A stretch of 64,000 nucleotides of DNA. Origin: Tatumella terrea (lineage in GTDB: Bacteria; Pseudomonadota; Gammaproteobacteria; Enterobacterales; Enterobacteriaceae). The notes beneath the pieces were generated by a model. It saw only the letters and a list, made by a program, of their open reading frames with translations. It did no database searches and was not told the origin of the DNA. Location of the stretch: contig NZ_BAAAFX010000025.1 of assembly GCF_039523755.1 (NCBI RefSeq), positions 1 to 64,000 of the forward strand, given 5' to 3'. Shown here in pieces: positions 1 through 8,569 of this stretch. How positions within the stretch are numbered: position 1 is the stretch's first letter; every line of letters begins with the position of its first letter. The position numbers and the translations under genes were made by a program.

Positions 1-80
1 TACATGAGTATGTGACTGAACAGCACAAAGGCAGCCAACGCAGTATCAGTGAAAAAGACACAGGACACAGCACAAGAATT

Positions 81-200
81 TGCCTGGCGGCAAGAGCGCG
101 GTGGTCCCACCTGACCCCATGCCGAACTCAGAAGTGAAACGCCGTAGCGCCGATGGTAGTGTGGGGTCTCCCCATGCGAGAGTAGGGAACTGCCAGGCAT
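81..200 (+). rRNA. rrf: 5S ribosomal RNA
   Basis: A 120-nt 5S rRNA gene, nearly identical to the E. coli 5S sequence as I know it. It begins with TGCCTGGCGGC and ends with the complementary CTGCCAGGCAT, which form helix I. The conserved CCGAACTCAGAAGTGAAAC block is present. The 80 bases upstream do not resemble 23S rRNA and are taken as the 23S-5S spacer, so the rest of the operon should lie left of the window. The gene is followed at once by an intrinsic terminator. Confidence 0.97.
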
Positions 201-214
201 CCAATAAAACAGAC

Positions 215-240
215 AGGCCATCCTCACGGATGGCCTTTTT
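215..240 (+). terminator. rRNA operon intrinsic terminator
   Basis: A GC-rich stem of about nine base pairs (AGGCCATCC paired with GGATGGCCT) with a four-base loop, followed by five T residues. It starts 15 nt after the 5S gene and fits a rho-independent terminator for the rRNA operon. Confidence 0.9.
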
Positions 241-370
241 GTTATGGCGCGTTATCAGGAAAGTCCGTACGGAAGGCCCGCCTGCGGTACGGCAGAACAG
301 AATACTTCAGCGTAACTGCGGTGCAGGAAGGGAAACCTCCGGTGCCGGCGGTGAGAAAAGGCAGAGGCCG

Positions 371-906
371 CCCTGACGGGCGGCCTTTTTGCATTCCGGG
401 GCGGGAAAACGGGCACAGAAGGCTCCGTAAGATCGCCGCCCTGACTCAGACGGCAGAATACTGTGCAGAACGGTAATTCCTGCTGGAGTTATGAGGAAAA
501 ACGGGCACTGATATGCGGTGAGAATCGTCTCTATGAAGGCTTACTACGCCCTGACGGGCGGCCTTTTTGCGTTCCGGGCTGGTAAAACGGGCACAGAAGG
601 CTCCGTAAGATCGCCGCAGTCCTGACTCAGACGGCAGAATACTGTACGGAATGGTAAGTCCTGCTGCAGTGATGAGGAAACCGGCGCTAATACGCGGGGA
701 GAAAAGTGTCTTTGAAGGCTTACTATGCCCTGACGGGCGGCCTTTTTGCGTTCCGGGCTGGTAAAACGGGCACAGAAGGCTCCGTAAGATCGCCGCAGTC
801 CTGACTCAGACGGCAGAATACTGTACGGAGTCGCTATTTCTGCCGGAGTAATAAGGAAAAACCGGCGCTAATACGCAGGGGAAGTCGTCTCCAGGAAGGC
901 TTACTG
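371..906 (+). repeat. Three tandem ~178-bp repeats, possibly rtT-like
   Basis: Three head-to-tail units run 371-548, 549-727 and 728-906. Each opens with CCCTGACGGGCGGCCTTTTT, a small hairpin plus U-tract. Each then shares a central block containing ACGGGCACAGAAGGCTCCGT and ACTCAGACGGCAGAATACTG, and ends with GAAGGCTTACT. The stretch 216-370 looks like a diverged earlier unit starting at the rRNA terminator. Period and position (directly after a stable RNA gene) recall the 178-bp tandem repeats of the E. coli tyrT operon that yield rtT RNA. That identity is inferred, not tested. No convincing protein gene overlaps the array. Confidence 0.75.
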
Positions 907-1304
907 AGTCCTGGCCTCCCTAGTAAAAATGCGGATTTATCCCGTCCTGAGGCCGCAGAATGGCCGTCTTACCGAAAAGTCTTACATTCATCCTCTTGTA
1001 CATCAGTAATAACGAGGATTACGTCATCAGTCCGTCACCTTATATCAGTCGGTCTTAACTAAAAGAGGCAGTATAACGCGTGATTCAGTATTCCATTTTT
1101 TGAAAATAACCCAGCGATAGATACCAGATTTGTTTGCAAAACTGGTTTTAATGACTGAAAAATGCACAGTTTTTCCTATCTTCTGTTATTTTTCTATAAA
1201 GCCGTCTTTTGATATAACGAAAAATGATAAATGAGCTTTACTTTACTTCTGTGATACTTATGCTGGAATGACCAATAAATGTCTAATAACGATTAAGGCC
1301 ATTC
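907..1304. other. Non-coding region upstream of kgtP
   Basis: About 400 bp with no supportable gene. The first part is a degenerate tail of the 178-bp repeats; from about 1070 it becomes AT-rich, as expected of a promoter region for kgtP. No operator was convincing. Confidence 0.5.
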
Positions 1305-2618
1305 ATGTCAAAGAGTCATCTTTCTGCGGCCGCTTCTGCAGATACACAACCACCAATGACTAACACAGATCGCATTAAAGCTATAGTCGGTGCTTCTTCA
1401 GGAAACCTGGTCGAATGGTTCGACTTCTATGTCTATTCATTCTTTTCCTTATATTTTGCCCATATCTTCTTCCCTGAAGGAGATACCACTTCCCAGCTGT
1501 TAAAAACGGCGGGTATTTTTGCTGCCGGCTTCCTGATGCGTCCTATTGGAGGCTGGGTCTTCGGGTATGTTGCGGATCGCTATGGTCGCAAAAACTCCAT
1601 GCTCATCTCTGTCTGTATGATGTGTTTTGGTTCCCTCGTGATTGCCTGCCTGCCTTCCTATGATTCTATCGGGGTGATGGCTCCGGCCTTATTACTGCTG
1701 GCCCGTATGCTTCAGGGGCTCTCTGTTGGCGGTGAATACGGTACCAGTGCCACCTATATGAGTGAAGTCGCTGTCGAAGGCCGTAAGGGCTTTTATGCAT
1801 CATTTCAGTACGTCACGCTGATTGGCGGACAACTGCTGGCAGTGCTGACCGTCGTTATCCTGCAGATGATCCTGTCCGATGCAGAATTGCGCGCCTGGGG
1901 ATGGCGGATACCGTTCTTTCTCGGTGCAGTGCTGGCAGTTATCGCTGTCTGGCTGCGCCGTTCATTGCATGAGACTTCTGATAGTGAAACCCGTGGTCAC
2001 AAAGATGCCGGGAGTCTGAGCGGATTACTGAAAAATCACTGGCGTCCTTTCCTGATGGTGATTGGCTTTACGGCGGGGGGATCACTCAGTTTTTATACCT
2101 TCACGACGTATATGCAGAAGTACCTGGTGAACACGGCAGGACTGAATGTAAAAACTGCCAGCCTGATCATGACCGGGGCATTACTGGTGTTTATGATCCT
2201 GCAGCCTCTGATCGGTGCCCTGTCAGATAAAATCGGGCGCAGGGCATCTATGCTGATTTTTGGTGCCGGGGTGACCCTTTTCACCGTGCCATTACTGACA
2301 TTGCTGAAAACACCTGGCAGCAGCACCGTCTTTACCCTGGTGCTGGTTGTGCTGGCGCTATTGATCACCAGTTTCTATACCGCGATCAGCGGCGTCCTGA
2401 AGGCTGAGATGTTCCCGGCGGAAATCCGTGCTCTGGGTGTCGGCTTACCTTACGCATTAGCCAATGCGATTTTTGGTGGCTCTGCGGAGTATGTTGCGCT
2501 GCTGCTAAAAGATAGCGGTATTGAGAGTAGTTTCTTCTGGTACGTATCGGCCATGGGAGCCATCAGTTTCCTGATAGCGCTGGGGCTGCACCGGAAAGGA
2601 AAAGAAATAAAGCTGTAG
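1305..2618 (+). CDS. kgtP: Alpha-ketoglutarate permease (MFS)
   Basis: A 437-residue inner-membrane proton symporter importing 2-oxoglutarate, in the metabolite:H+ symporter family of the major facilitator superfamily. It aligns over its full length with E. coli KgtP (432 residues), including GASSGNLVEWFDFYVYSF near residue 29 and the cytoplasmic loop motif GYVADRYGRK near residue 90, with about 12 hydrophobic segments. The ATG at 1305 gives an N-terminus slightly longer than in E. coli. A strong terminator follows. As in E. coli it lies between an rRNA operon and the divergent-facing pssA, so function is secure from family and synteny. Confidence 0.97.
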   Translation: MSKSHLSAAASADTQPPMTNTDRIKAIVGASSGNLVEWFDFYVYSFFSLYFAHIFFPEGDTTSQLLKTAGIFAAGFLMRPIGGWVFGYVADRYGRKNSMLISVCMMCFGSLVIACLPSYDSIGVMAPALLLLARMLQGLSVGGEYGTSATYMSEVAVEGRKGFYASFQYVTLIGGQLLAVLTVVILQMILSDAELRAWGWRIPFFLGAVLAVIAVWLRRSLHETSDSETRGHKDAGSLSGLLKNHWRPFLMVIGFTAGGSLSFYTFTTYMQKYLVNTAGLNVKTASLIMTGALLVFMILQPLIGALSDKIGRRASMLIFGAGVTLFTVPLLTLLKTPGSSTVFTLVLVVLALLITSFYTAISGVLKAEMFPAEIRALGVGLPYALANAIFGGSAEYVALLLKDSGIESSFFWYVSAMGAISFLIALGLHRKGKEIKL

Positions 2619-2628
2619 TGCGTCAGAA

Positions 2629-2653
2629 CAGCCCCGCAAGGGGCTGTTTTTTT
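2629..2653 (+). terminator. kgtP intrinsic terminator
   Basis: CAGCCCC pairs with GGGGCTG across a short GCAA loop and is followed by seven T residues, 11 nt after the kgtP stop codon. Confidence 0.92.
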
Positions 2654-2655
2654 AT

Positions 2656-3025
2656 GTACCGTATCCGGCCGAATGTGGCTATGCGGGGTGTGGGGGCAAT
2701 TCCCTGACTGACCGGTGACTACCTGCAGACAGCCGCAGGTCGTTCTCTCTCCGATGCTCAGCATGCTTCTGAGGCTATCATTGGTACGCAAACAGGAAAA
2801 AACCGAAGAGAGCCGTCTGACAGCCCTGTGATGAGGATGCTTTTCAGGTACCGTATCCGGCCGAATGTGGCTATGCGGGGTGTGGGGGCAATTCCCTGAC
2901 TGACCGGTGACTACCTGCAGATAGCCGCAGGTCGTTCTGACACCGATGTTCAGCACGCGTCTGATGTTATCGTTGGTATGCACACAGGAAAAAACCGAAG
3001 AGGGCTATCAGACAGCCCCGGGACC
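2656..3025. repeat. Tandem duplication, ~192-bp unit, two copies
   Basis: Copy 1 is 2656-2847 and copy 2 is 2848 to about 3025. The first ~92 bp differ at about one position (both begin GTACCGTATCCGGCCGAATG); the second halves have diverged but keep blocks such as AACAGGAAAAAACCGAAGAG or a close variant. The unit fills the gap between the convergent genes kgtP and pssA. It has no insertion-sequence features and no believable coding potential. Confidence 0.85.
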
Positions 3026-3039
3026 GGGGCTGAGGGAAA

Positions 3040-4398
3040 TTACAGGATACGGCTGATCAGGCGATCGATTCTGATCCTGCGCAGGCGACGGATCAGTTTT
3101 TTAATCCTGGCCGGATATTCAGCAATGCTTTCCAGCTCATTGTAGTGATTCAGGATCGTGGTGTGTTCACGGATCAATGCCAGTTCTTTCACTTTCTGAT
3201 CCAGCAGTTGCTGCTGAGGATCATGGATAAGAATGGCATTTTCGAGATCGAGACGCCAGGCCCGGGGATTCAGATTGTTACCGGTCAACAGCATCCACTC
3301 ATCATCGACCCATATCCCTTTCAGATGATAGCTGTTTTCTCCGTCTTTCCAGAGACGCACGGTGAGTTGCTGATTATCGACATAGTATTGCAACCGGCTG
3401 ACGAAACGTCGCAGGTTAATTTCATACAGATAAGGCAGTGCACCGATGATTTTAAACGGCTCTTCCGGCGGAATATAAAAATCATTCGCGGTTTTATCAC
3501 CGACGATAATCTCAACCTGCTTACCCTGACGTAACAGCCGGATGATATTTCTGACCAGGATCGCCGGCATATTAAAGTACGGAGTACAGATAGTTAATTT
3601 GTATTCTGCGCAGGGCATCAGATGAAAAATAGTCTGGTTGAGAATGTTATTCTTACCCAGGCCGACCAGAGGCGTCACGGTCAGCTGCCCTTCGGCAGAC
3701 TGGTCTTCGAATTCATAATTAAAAGTGCGTAATTCCTGACGGAATTGCTTTGTATCACTCTTAATTTCCGGGCTGGAAGGGCGTTCAGACTGATCCAGAC
3801 GGTGAACCGCTTCGGCCTGCTTCAGATTGATATCAATCCATTCAGACATGGTATCGGCTAAGGCGGCATTACGGATAACCTGGTAACGGTCATAACGATA
3901 GCGGTCTTCCTGATGCAGATAGACATTATTCAGACTGGCACCACTGTAGATCACGCAGTCATCAATAATAAAGCCTTTCAGATGCAGTACCCCGAGTGCT
4001 TCGCGGGTATTCACCGGAATGCCGTAAACAGGGATCGCAATATCCGGCTGAGCTGCAGCCATTTCGCAATACCAGTCGGCATTGGTCACTCCACGGGCGG
4101 CACCGATACGACCACGCTGTGCGCGGTGCCAGTCAACGCAAATAGTGATGTCGAGGTCAGGATTAGCGCGTTTAGCAGCATACAGGGCATCCATCACACT
4201 CCGGCCGCCTTCATCATTTTCCAGATAAAGTGCGACCAGGCAAATACGGGTCGTTGCCGCCGAAATTTTTTTCAGTAAGGTCTGGTGAAACTCTACTGCA
4301 GAATACAGCATCGTGAAATCAGCAGCAGATTGGGCGAGTCCGGGCAGTTGCGCGAGGTACTGTTGGTGATTATTGAGTTTAAATTTTGACAATATCAC
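3040..4398 (-). CDS. pssA: CDP-diacylglycerol-serine O-phosphatidyltransferase
   Basis: Phosphatidylserine synthase makes phosphatidylserine and CMP from CDP-diacylglycerol and serine, the committed step to phosphatidylethanolamine. It belongs to the phospholipase D superfamily. The protein has 452 residues (E. coli 451) and two HKD-type motifs: HLKGFIIDD near residue 139 and HLKGIWVDD near residue 359. It ends in the basic RRLRRIRIDRLISRIL tail. No ATG fits: the reading starts at GTG (4398), followed by ATA and TTG, so TTG at 4392 is the alternative. It is the first gene left of patZ, with a 120-bp gap. Confidence 0.96.
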   Translation of the reverse strand: MILSKFKLNNHQQYLAQLPGLAQSAADFTMLYSAVEFHQTLLKKISAATTRICLVALYLENDEGGRSVMDALYAAKRANPDLDITICVDWHRAQRGRIGAARGVTNADWYCEMAAAQPDIAIPVYGIPVNTREALGVLHLKGFIIDDCVIYSGASLNNVYLHQEDRYRYDRYQVIRNAALADTMSEWIDINLKQAEAVHRLDQSERPSSPEIKSDTKQFRQELRTFNYEFEDQSAEGQLTVTPLVGLGKNNILNQTIFHLMPCAEYKLTICTPYFNMPAILVRNIIRLLRQGKQVEIIVGDKTANDFYIPPEEPFKIIGALPYLYEINLRRFVSRLQYYVDNQQLTVRLWKDGENSYHLKGIWVDDEWMLLTGNNLNPRAWRLDLENAILIHDPQQQLLDQKVKELALIREHTTILNHYNELESIAEYPARIKKLIRRLRRIRIDRLISRIL

Positions 4399-4518
4399 AA
4401 TGCGCTTCTTCTCTGTTCAATGTACGTTTTAACCGAAAAAGTCATGGTCTGAAGGGCAAGTGTAACATTAACCATGTCCTGTCGTGGCAATTTTACTTTT
4501 CTGTACGCTTTTCAAACC

Positions 4519-7164
4519 TTAACGTAGCGGAAGGCGGAGTGTAACGACGTCCTCATCCGCTTGTCTTTCCACGCTGAACCCCAGCTTTCCTGCCAGTGTC
4601 ATCATCCCCTGATTACGGGGAAGTGTGATGCCGTTAAGGCGATGCAGTCCATGCTGGCGAGTGTAGGCAATCATCTTCTCCAGCAGCCGGCGGCCAAGCC
4701 CGATATTCTTCAGATCTGAACGGACCAGCACGGAAAATTCCGCATCGATATTATCAGCATCTGAAATCGCGCGGGTCACTCCGATAATCTCTTCCTGATC
4801 ACCGACAGACTGAACAGCGACTATAGCCATTTCACGGTCATAATCAATCTGTGTCATGTTGGCGAGGTCATCGTGGGTAAATTCATTGATCTCACTGAAA
4901 TAGCGATAATAGAGATCTTCTTTCGTGACTTTTGAAATAAAGGCCTTCAGGCCCGGTTCATCTTCCGGGAGGATAGGCCGGAAGAGTACCTGTTGACCGT
5001 TTTTCAGTATCACCTGCTCTTCCAGGCGTTGCGGATAGGGCCGGATGGCAAGGCGTGATTCACTTTCGCCATTGAACGGTGCCAGCGACACCGTGGCATC
5101 GAGCAGGGTCAGCTGGTCTCCTGCCGCCAGCAGCGGATGGATATCCAGCCACTCAATTTCAGGGCAGTCGATAATCATTGTCGAAATCCGCACCAGGCAT
5201 TCGCTGACCGCTGTAATATCCAGAGCCTGCAAGGCATTTCTTCCGCGGATGGCGCCCAGCGTGATGGCCCGCTCGACCAGGTTTTTTGCCAGAGTCATAT
5301 TCAGCGGCGGAAGGGCTACCGCCAGGGGCAGATCACTTTTCCATTCACCATTGCCTTCGCCCAGAAGGATTACGGGTCCGAAAAGCGGATCTGACTGTAC
5401 GGAAATTCTCAGCTCTTCAGCACCGGCCCGCCGCGCCATACTCTGAACGATAAGACCACGGATATCTGCTTCCGGCCAGGCCTGGCGGGCCCGGCTCAGG
5501 ATAGCGTCTGCCGCCCGGCGAACATCGGCCGGGGTATGAAGATACAGCATTACCCCCTGAATCTCAGATTTATGGGGAATATCCGGAGAACGTAATTTCA
5601 GCGCGACCGGGTATCCGATATTTTCGGCAACCCTGACCGCCTGCTGGCTGTCGGCCGCCACCCAGGTAGACAGAGTATTCAGCCCATACCCGCGAAACAG
5701 CGTCTGTACTTCGTGTGTATCCAGATGCCTGTTCCCGGCAGACAGTGTTTGCTGTAACCGCTGACGCAGATTCAGATGCCGTTGCGGCATACCGGCCGGC
5801 CGGGCCGGCGTTTCGCGGAGTTGCTGCTGGTTACGCCGGTATTCCACCATATGCATAAATGCGGTAATCGTTCCTTCCGGAGTACGCCAGGTCGGGATCC
5901 CCGCCTGAGTAAAGGCTTCCCGTGCTTCCCGTGACGAGTATTCACCGCACCAGTTGGTCAGCAGAGTTAACCGCCTGCCGCGGGGATGTTCCCTCACCCG
6001 GCGGATGATCTCCATGGCACATTCACTGGCCGGAGAGACGGCACTGGGCGCATGGATGATCATCAGCGCATCGATATCCTGACAGTCCAGTAACGGGGTC
6101 ATCACGGACAGGTAACGTTCCGTGGTTGCATCATCCTGCAGATTGAGCGGGTTACCTGTACGAACGGTGGGCGGCAACACCGATTGTAACGCTTGTGTCA
6201 GCTCCGGGCTCATCGGAGCCAGAACGCCTTTTCGGGTATGAAGTTCATCCAGCGCAAGGGCCGCGGGGGCCGCACCGTTACTGATAATAAATAGCCGTTC
6301 ACCGCGCAGGGGGCGCATATGACTCAGGGTTTCGACGGCAGAAAAAAGTTCATGTGTATCTTTGACCCGCAGCATCCCGGCACGGCGGATGGCGGCATCC
6401 CAGGCGGCATCCAGACTTTCTGTGGCATCCAGCAATTCTCTTGCCTCATAACAGCGACCGCTTTTGATCACCAGAATGGGCTTATTACGCGAAGCACTGC
6501 GGGAGGCTGACACAAAACGCCGGGCATCCTGCAGATTTTCCAGCGACAGCAGGATTGCACTGGTTTTGCTGTCCCTGGCAAGAAAGTCGAGGACATCATC
6601 GACGGCAATATCAACGCTGTCTCCCAGCCCGATAAACCACGAAAATCCCAGATGTCGTTGCTGCGCCCAGTCGAGCAGGGTATTGGAGACGGCGGCAGAT
6701 TGTGAAATGAACGCCAGCCTGCCGCGGCGTATCGGCACCGGAGAAAAACTGGCGTTGATCCCCTGCCAGGGGGCCAGCAGTCCCAGACTGTTCGGGCCGA
6801 GAATACGCATACCCAATTCACCCGCCAGCCGCTTCAGTCCGGGCTGTTGATCGCGGGGAGCGGACAGAATAATACAGGCTTTACAGCCGATGGCCGCAAG
6901 TTGTCGCAGGATATCTGTGTTACGTGAGGCATGCGTGCAGATAACGGCCAGGTCCGGGATCAGCGGGAGCTTATCCACTGAGGGATAAGCCAGTACGCCG
7001 CAGACCGAGGTCCAGCCCGGGTTGACCGGCAGTACCGGACCTTTAAAGCCCCCGGCAAGCAGGTTACGCATCATCAGGTGACCGGCGCGACCAGGCTTCT
7101 CCGAAGCACCGATCACTGCGACCGAGGCGGGTTTCAGTAATGCTTCAAGGCCACGCTGGCTCAT
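4519..7164 (-). CDS. patZ: Protein lysine acetyltransferase Pat/PatZ
   Basis: An 881-residue GNAT-type protein acetyltransferase (YfiQ/Pka; E. coli 886 residues) that acetylates lysines, classically inactivating acetyl-CoA synthetase. The order is an N-terminal CoA-binding and ADP-forming acyl-CoA synthetase-like region (about 1-460), an ATP-grasp region (about 480-700), and a C-terminal GNAT domain (about 720-881) with the acetyl-CoA loop RSDLKNIGLGRRLLEKM. The ATG at 7164 is preceded by AGGAGAAAT. It lies 30 bp downstream of tapT on the same strand, as in E. coli. The N-terminal region resembles a synthetase but is probably regulatory. Confidence 0.95.
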   Translation of the reverse strand: MSQRGLEALLKPASVAVIGASEKPGRAGHLMMRNLLAGGFKGPVLPVNPGWTSVCGVLAYPSVDKLPLIPDLAVICTHASRNTDILRQLAAIGCKACIILSAPRDQQPGLKRLAGELGMRILGPNSLGLLAPWQGINASFSPVPIRRGRLAFISQSAAVSNTLLDWAQQRHLGFSWFIGLGDSVDIAVDDVLDFLARDSKTSAILLSLENLQDARRFVSASRSASRNKPILVIKSGRCYEARELLDATESLDAAWDAAIRRAGMLRVKDTHELFSAVETLSHMRPLRGERLFIISNGAAPAALALDELHTRKGVLAPMSPELTQALQSVLPPTVRTGNPLNLQDDATTERYLSVMTPLLDCQDIDALMIIHAPSAVSPASECAMEIIRRVREHPRGRRLTLLTNWCGEYSSREAREAFTQAGIPTWRTPEGTITAFMHMVEYRRNQQQLRETPARPAGMPQRHLNLRQRLQQTLSAGNRHLDTHEVQTLFRGYGLNTLSTWVAADSQQAVRVAENIGYPVALKLRSPDIPHKSEIQGVMLYLHTPADVRRAADAILSRARQAWPEADIRGLIVQSMARRAGAEELRISVQSDPLFGPVILLGEGNGEWKSDLPLAVALPPLNMTLAKNLVERAITLGAIRGRNALQALDITAVSECLVRISTMIIDCPEIEWLDIHPLLAAGDQLTLLDATVSLAPFNGESESRLAIRPYPQRLEEQVILKNGQQVLFRPILPEDEPGLKAFISKVTKEDLYYRYFSEINEFTHDDLANMTQIDYDREMAIVAVQSVGDQEEIIGVTRAISDADNIDAEFSVLVRSDLKNIGLGRRLLEKMIAYTRQHGLHRLNGITLPRNQGMMTLAGKLGFSVERQADEDVVTLRLPLR

Positions 7165-7194
7165 TATATTTCTCCTGAGATATCCTGCTGCAGT

Positions 7195-7896
7195 TTATTC
7201 CTGTTGTTGCTGTTTTTCTGTGAGGTACGCCTGGTGAGAAGGTTTTCCAGCCAGATAACGTTCACGAAAACATTCAAAATGGTTCAGTAACCCGGTCGCT
7301 GCTGCTTCATCACCGGCCTGTTCCAGTAATGCGATAGCGACTTCCGCGGTGCAATGCTGTCCGGCCCCCGGTGATTCCCGCAGGCTGTAACGGGATGGAC
7401 GGGTGACATTTAATGACATTACCGGAAACCGGTCCATCCAGGGGCTTTTTCGAAACATTTTTGCGGCTTCGGTCCAGGTGCCATCCAGCATAATAAACAG
7501 CGGCGGCTTCCCCTCGCGCGGCGGGGTAGTGATAACTTCTCTGCCGGGGGCCGCATAGTGGCCGGGAAAGACGACCAGCGGCTGCAGCAGGTCATTATTT
7601 ACCGTCTCCAGCAATGCCGGCGGAGGCGCGGTGCGGGACCATTCGTAGGCTGTGGTTTCCGGCAGAATATCGGCAATCAGTCGTCCGGTATTGCTCGGTT
7701 TCATCGGTTCGGTATCAAACATCACCAGACAAAACTGGCTCCGTGCCGGGACGGGAGTGATGGTGTGACATAAACAGCGGGGAACGGGGAGCAGGCAACG
7801 CTGACACCGGACGACCCGGTTGCCCCGGGCAAGGAAGGGGCGGGTGGATCGCGCAAGGCGGTTTGCCCTGAGTGTCAGTACGGCATTATCTGGCAT
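7195..7896 (-). CDS. tapT: tRNA-uridine aminocarboxypropyltransferase (DTW domain)
   Basis: YfiP/TapT transfers the aminocarboxypropyl group of S-adenosylmethionine to uridine 47 of tRNA, giving acp3U. The 233-residue product contains the cysteine cluster CQRCLLPVPRCLC, the conserved MFDTEPMKPSNTGRLI block and the DTW-family signature DGTWTEAAKMFRKSP. I chose ATG 7896 because the protein then begins MPDNAVLTLRANR, matching E. coli (MTENAVLQLRAER); a longer reading to 7947 adds 17 unmatched residues. It sits just upstream of patZ and may be cotranscribed with it. Confidence 0.93.
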   Translation of the reverse strand: MPDNAVLTLRANRLARSTRPFLARGNRVVRCQRCLLPVPRCLCHTITPVPARSQFCLVMFDTEPMKPSNTGRLIADILPETTAYEWSRTAPPPALLETVNNDLLQPLVVFPGHYAAPGREVITTPPREGKPPLFIMLDGTWTEAAKMFRKSPWMDRFPVMSLNVTRPSRYSLRESPGAGQHCTAEVAIALLEQAGDEAAATGLLNHFECFRERYLAGKPSHQAYLTEKQQQQE

Positions 7897-7973
7897 AGGT
7901 ATCTTGTTATCCGGGAAAACTGCAGTGTAAATCAAAAAGGTGATCACTGCGTAATTTTCCCGGAGGGGGGCGG

Positions 7974-8396
7974 TTATCCGCGAGGTTCATCCAGCCATTG
8001 TTCAAAACCGGCTTTCGGCAATGCACCGGCCAGAGTATCGATATGTTTTCCCTGATTAAACAGCATCAGGGTCGGAATACTGCGGATGCGGAAACGGGCA
8101 CTCAGTTCGGCTTCGTTCTCCGTATTAACCTTAATAAAACGCATCTCTGTTGCCCGTTCTTCGGCGACATCCTCAAATACCGGCGCAAATCCGACACAAG
8201 GACCGCACCAGGGGGCCCAGAAATCAATCACTACCGGTAAGTCATCCCGGAGCAATTTATCCAGTGTGGCCGCGGTCGCATTGATAATCTCTCCGCTAAA
8301 CAGAGGCTCAGCACAGCGTCCGCATTTCGCGTGGTCGTCTTTCTTTTCTTCAGGCAGGCGGTTGATGGCAAGACATTGGCTGCATACGGTATTCAT
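7974..8396 (-). CDS. trxC: Thioredoxin 2
   Basis: A 140-residue cytosolic zinc-binding thioredoxin that reduces protein disulfides; in E. coli it belongs to the OxyR response. The N-terminal zinc module has CxxC pairs at residues 5-8 (CSQC) and 25-28 (CGRC). The thioredoxin domain follows, with the active site WCGPC at 63-67 and the cis-proline region SIPT. Length and sequence match E. coli TrxC (139 residues). It is read away from yfiF across a 173-bp divergent spacer and lies 77 bp upstream of tapT. Confidence 0.97.
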   Translation of the reverse strand: MNTVCSQCLAINRLPEEKKDDHAKCGRCAEPLFSGEIINATAATLDKLLRDDLPVVIDFWAPWCGPCVGFAPVFEDVAEERATEMRFIKVNTENEAELSARFRIRSIPTLMLFNQGKHIDTLAGALPKAGFEQWLDEPRG

Positions 8397-8569
8397 GATG
8401 ACCTCTGATAAATGTAAGGCAAATTATATCGTTGATTATCTGCCATACTGCGTTTACGGGCCAGAAGGATCCATCAATAGCTATAATAGATAGCAGTATT
8501 AATGGGCAAAGTTAATAGATTAGCTGCGTGACATCAGGTAATCTTCGCGCTCCAGAACAGGAGGAAAGA

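Noticed and set aside
80..376. 98-codon open frame over the 5S gene and its terminator
   Set aside because: It reads through the 5S rRNA and a strong terminator; the peptide is low-complexity and matches nothing I know.
371..906. Possible CRISPR array
   Set aside because: The units are 178 bp tandem copies without short repeats and unique spacers, and no cas genes are present.
1240..1280. CRP-like site TGTGATACTTATGCTGGA upstream of kgtP
   Set aside because: Only the left half-site fits; the right half lacks TCACA, so it is not supportable.
2450..2983. 177-codon minus-strand frame with an internal protein repeat
   Set aside because: The repeat in the peptide simply mirrors the 192-bp DNA duplication, and the frame also runs antisense into kgtP.
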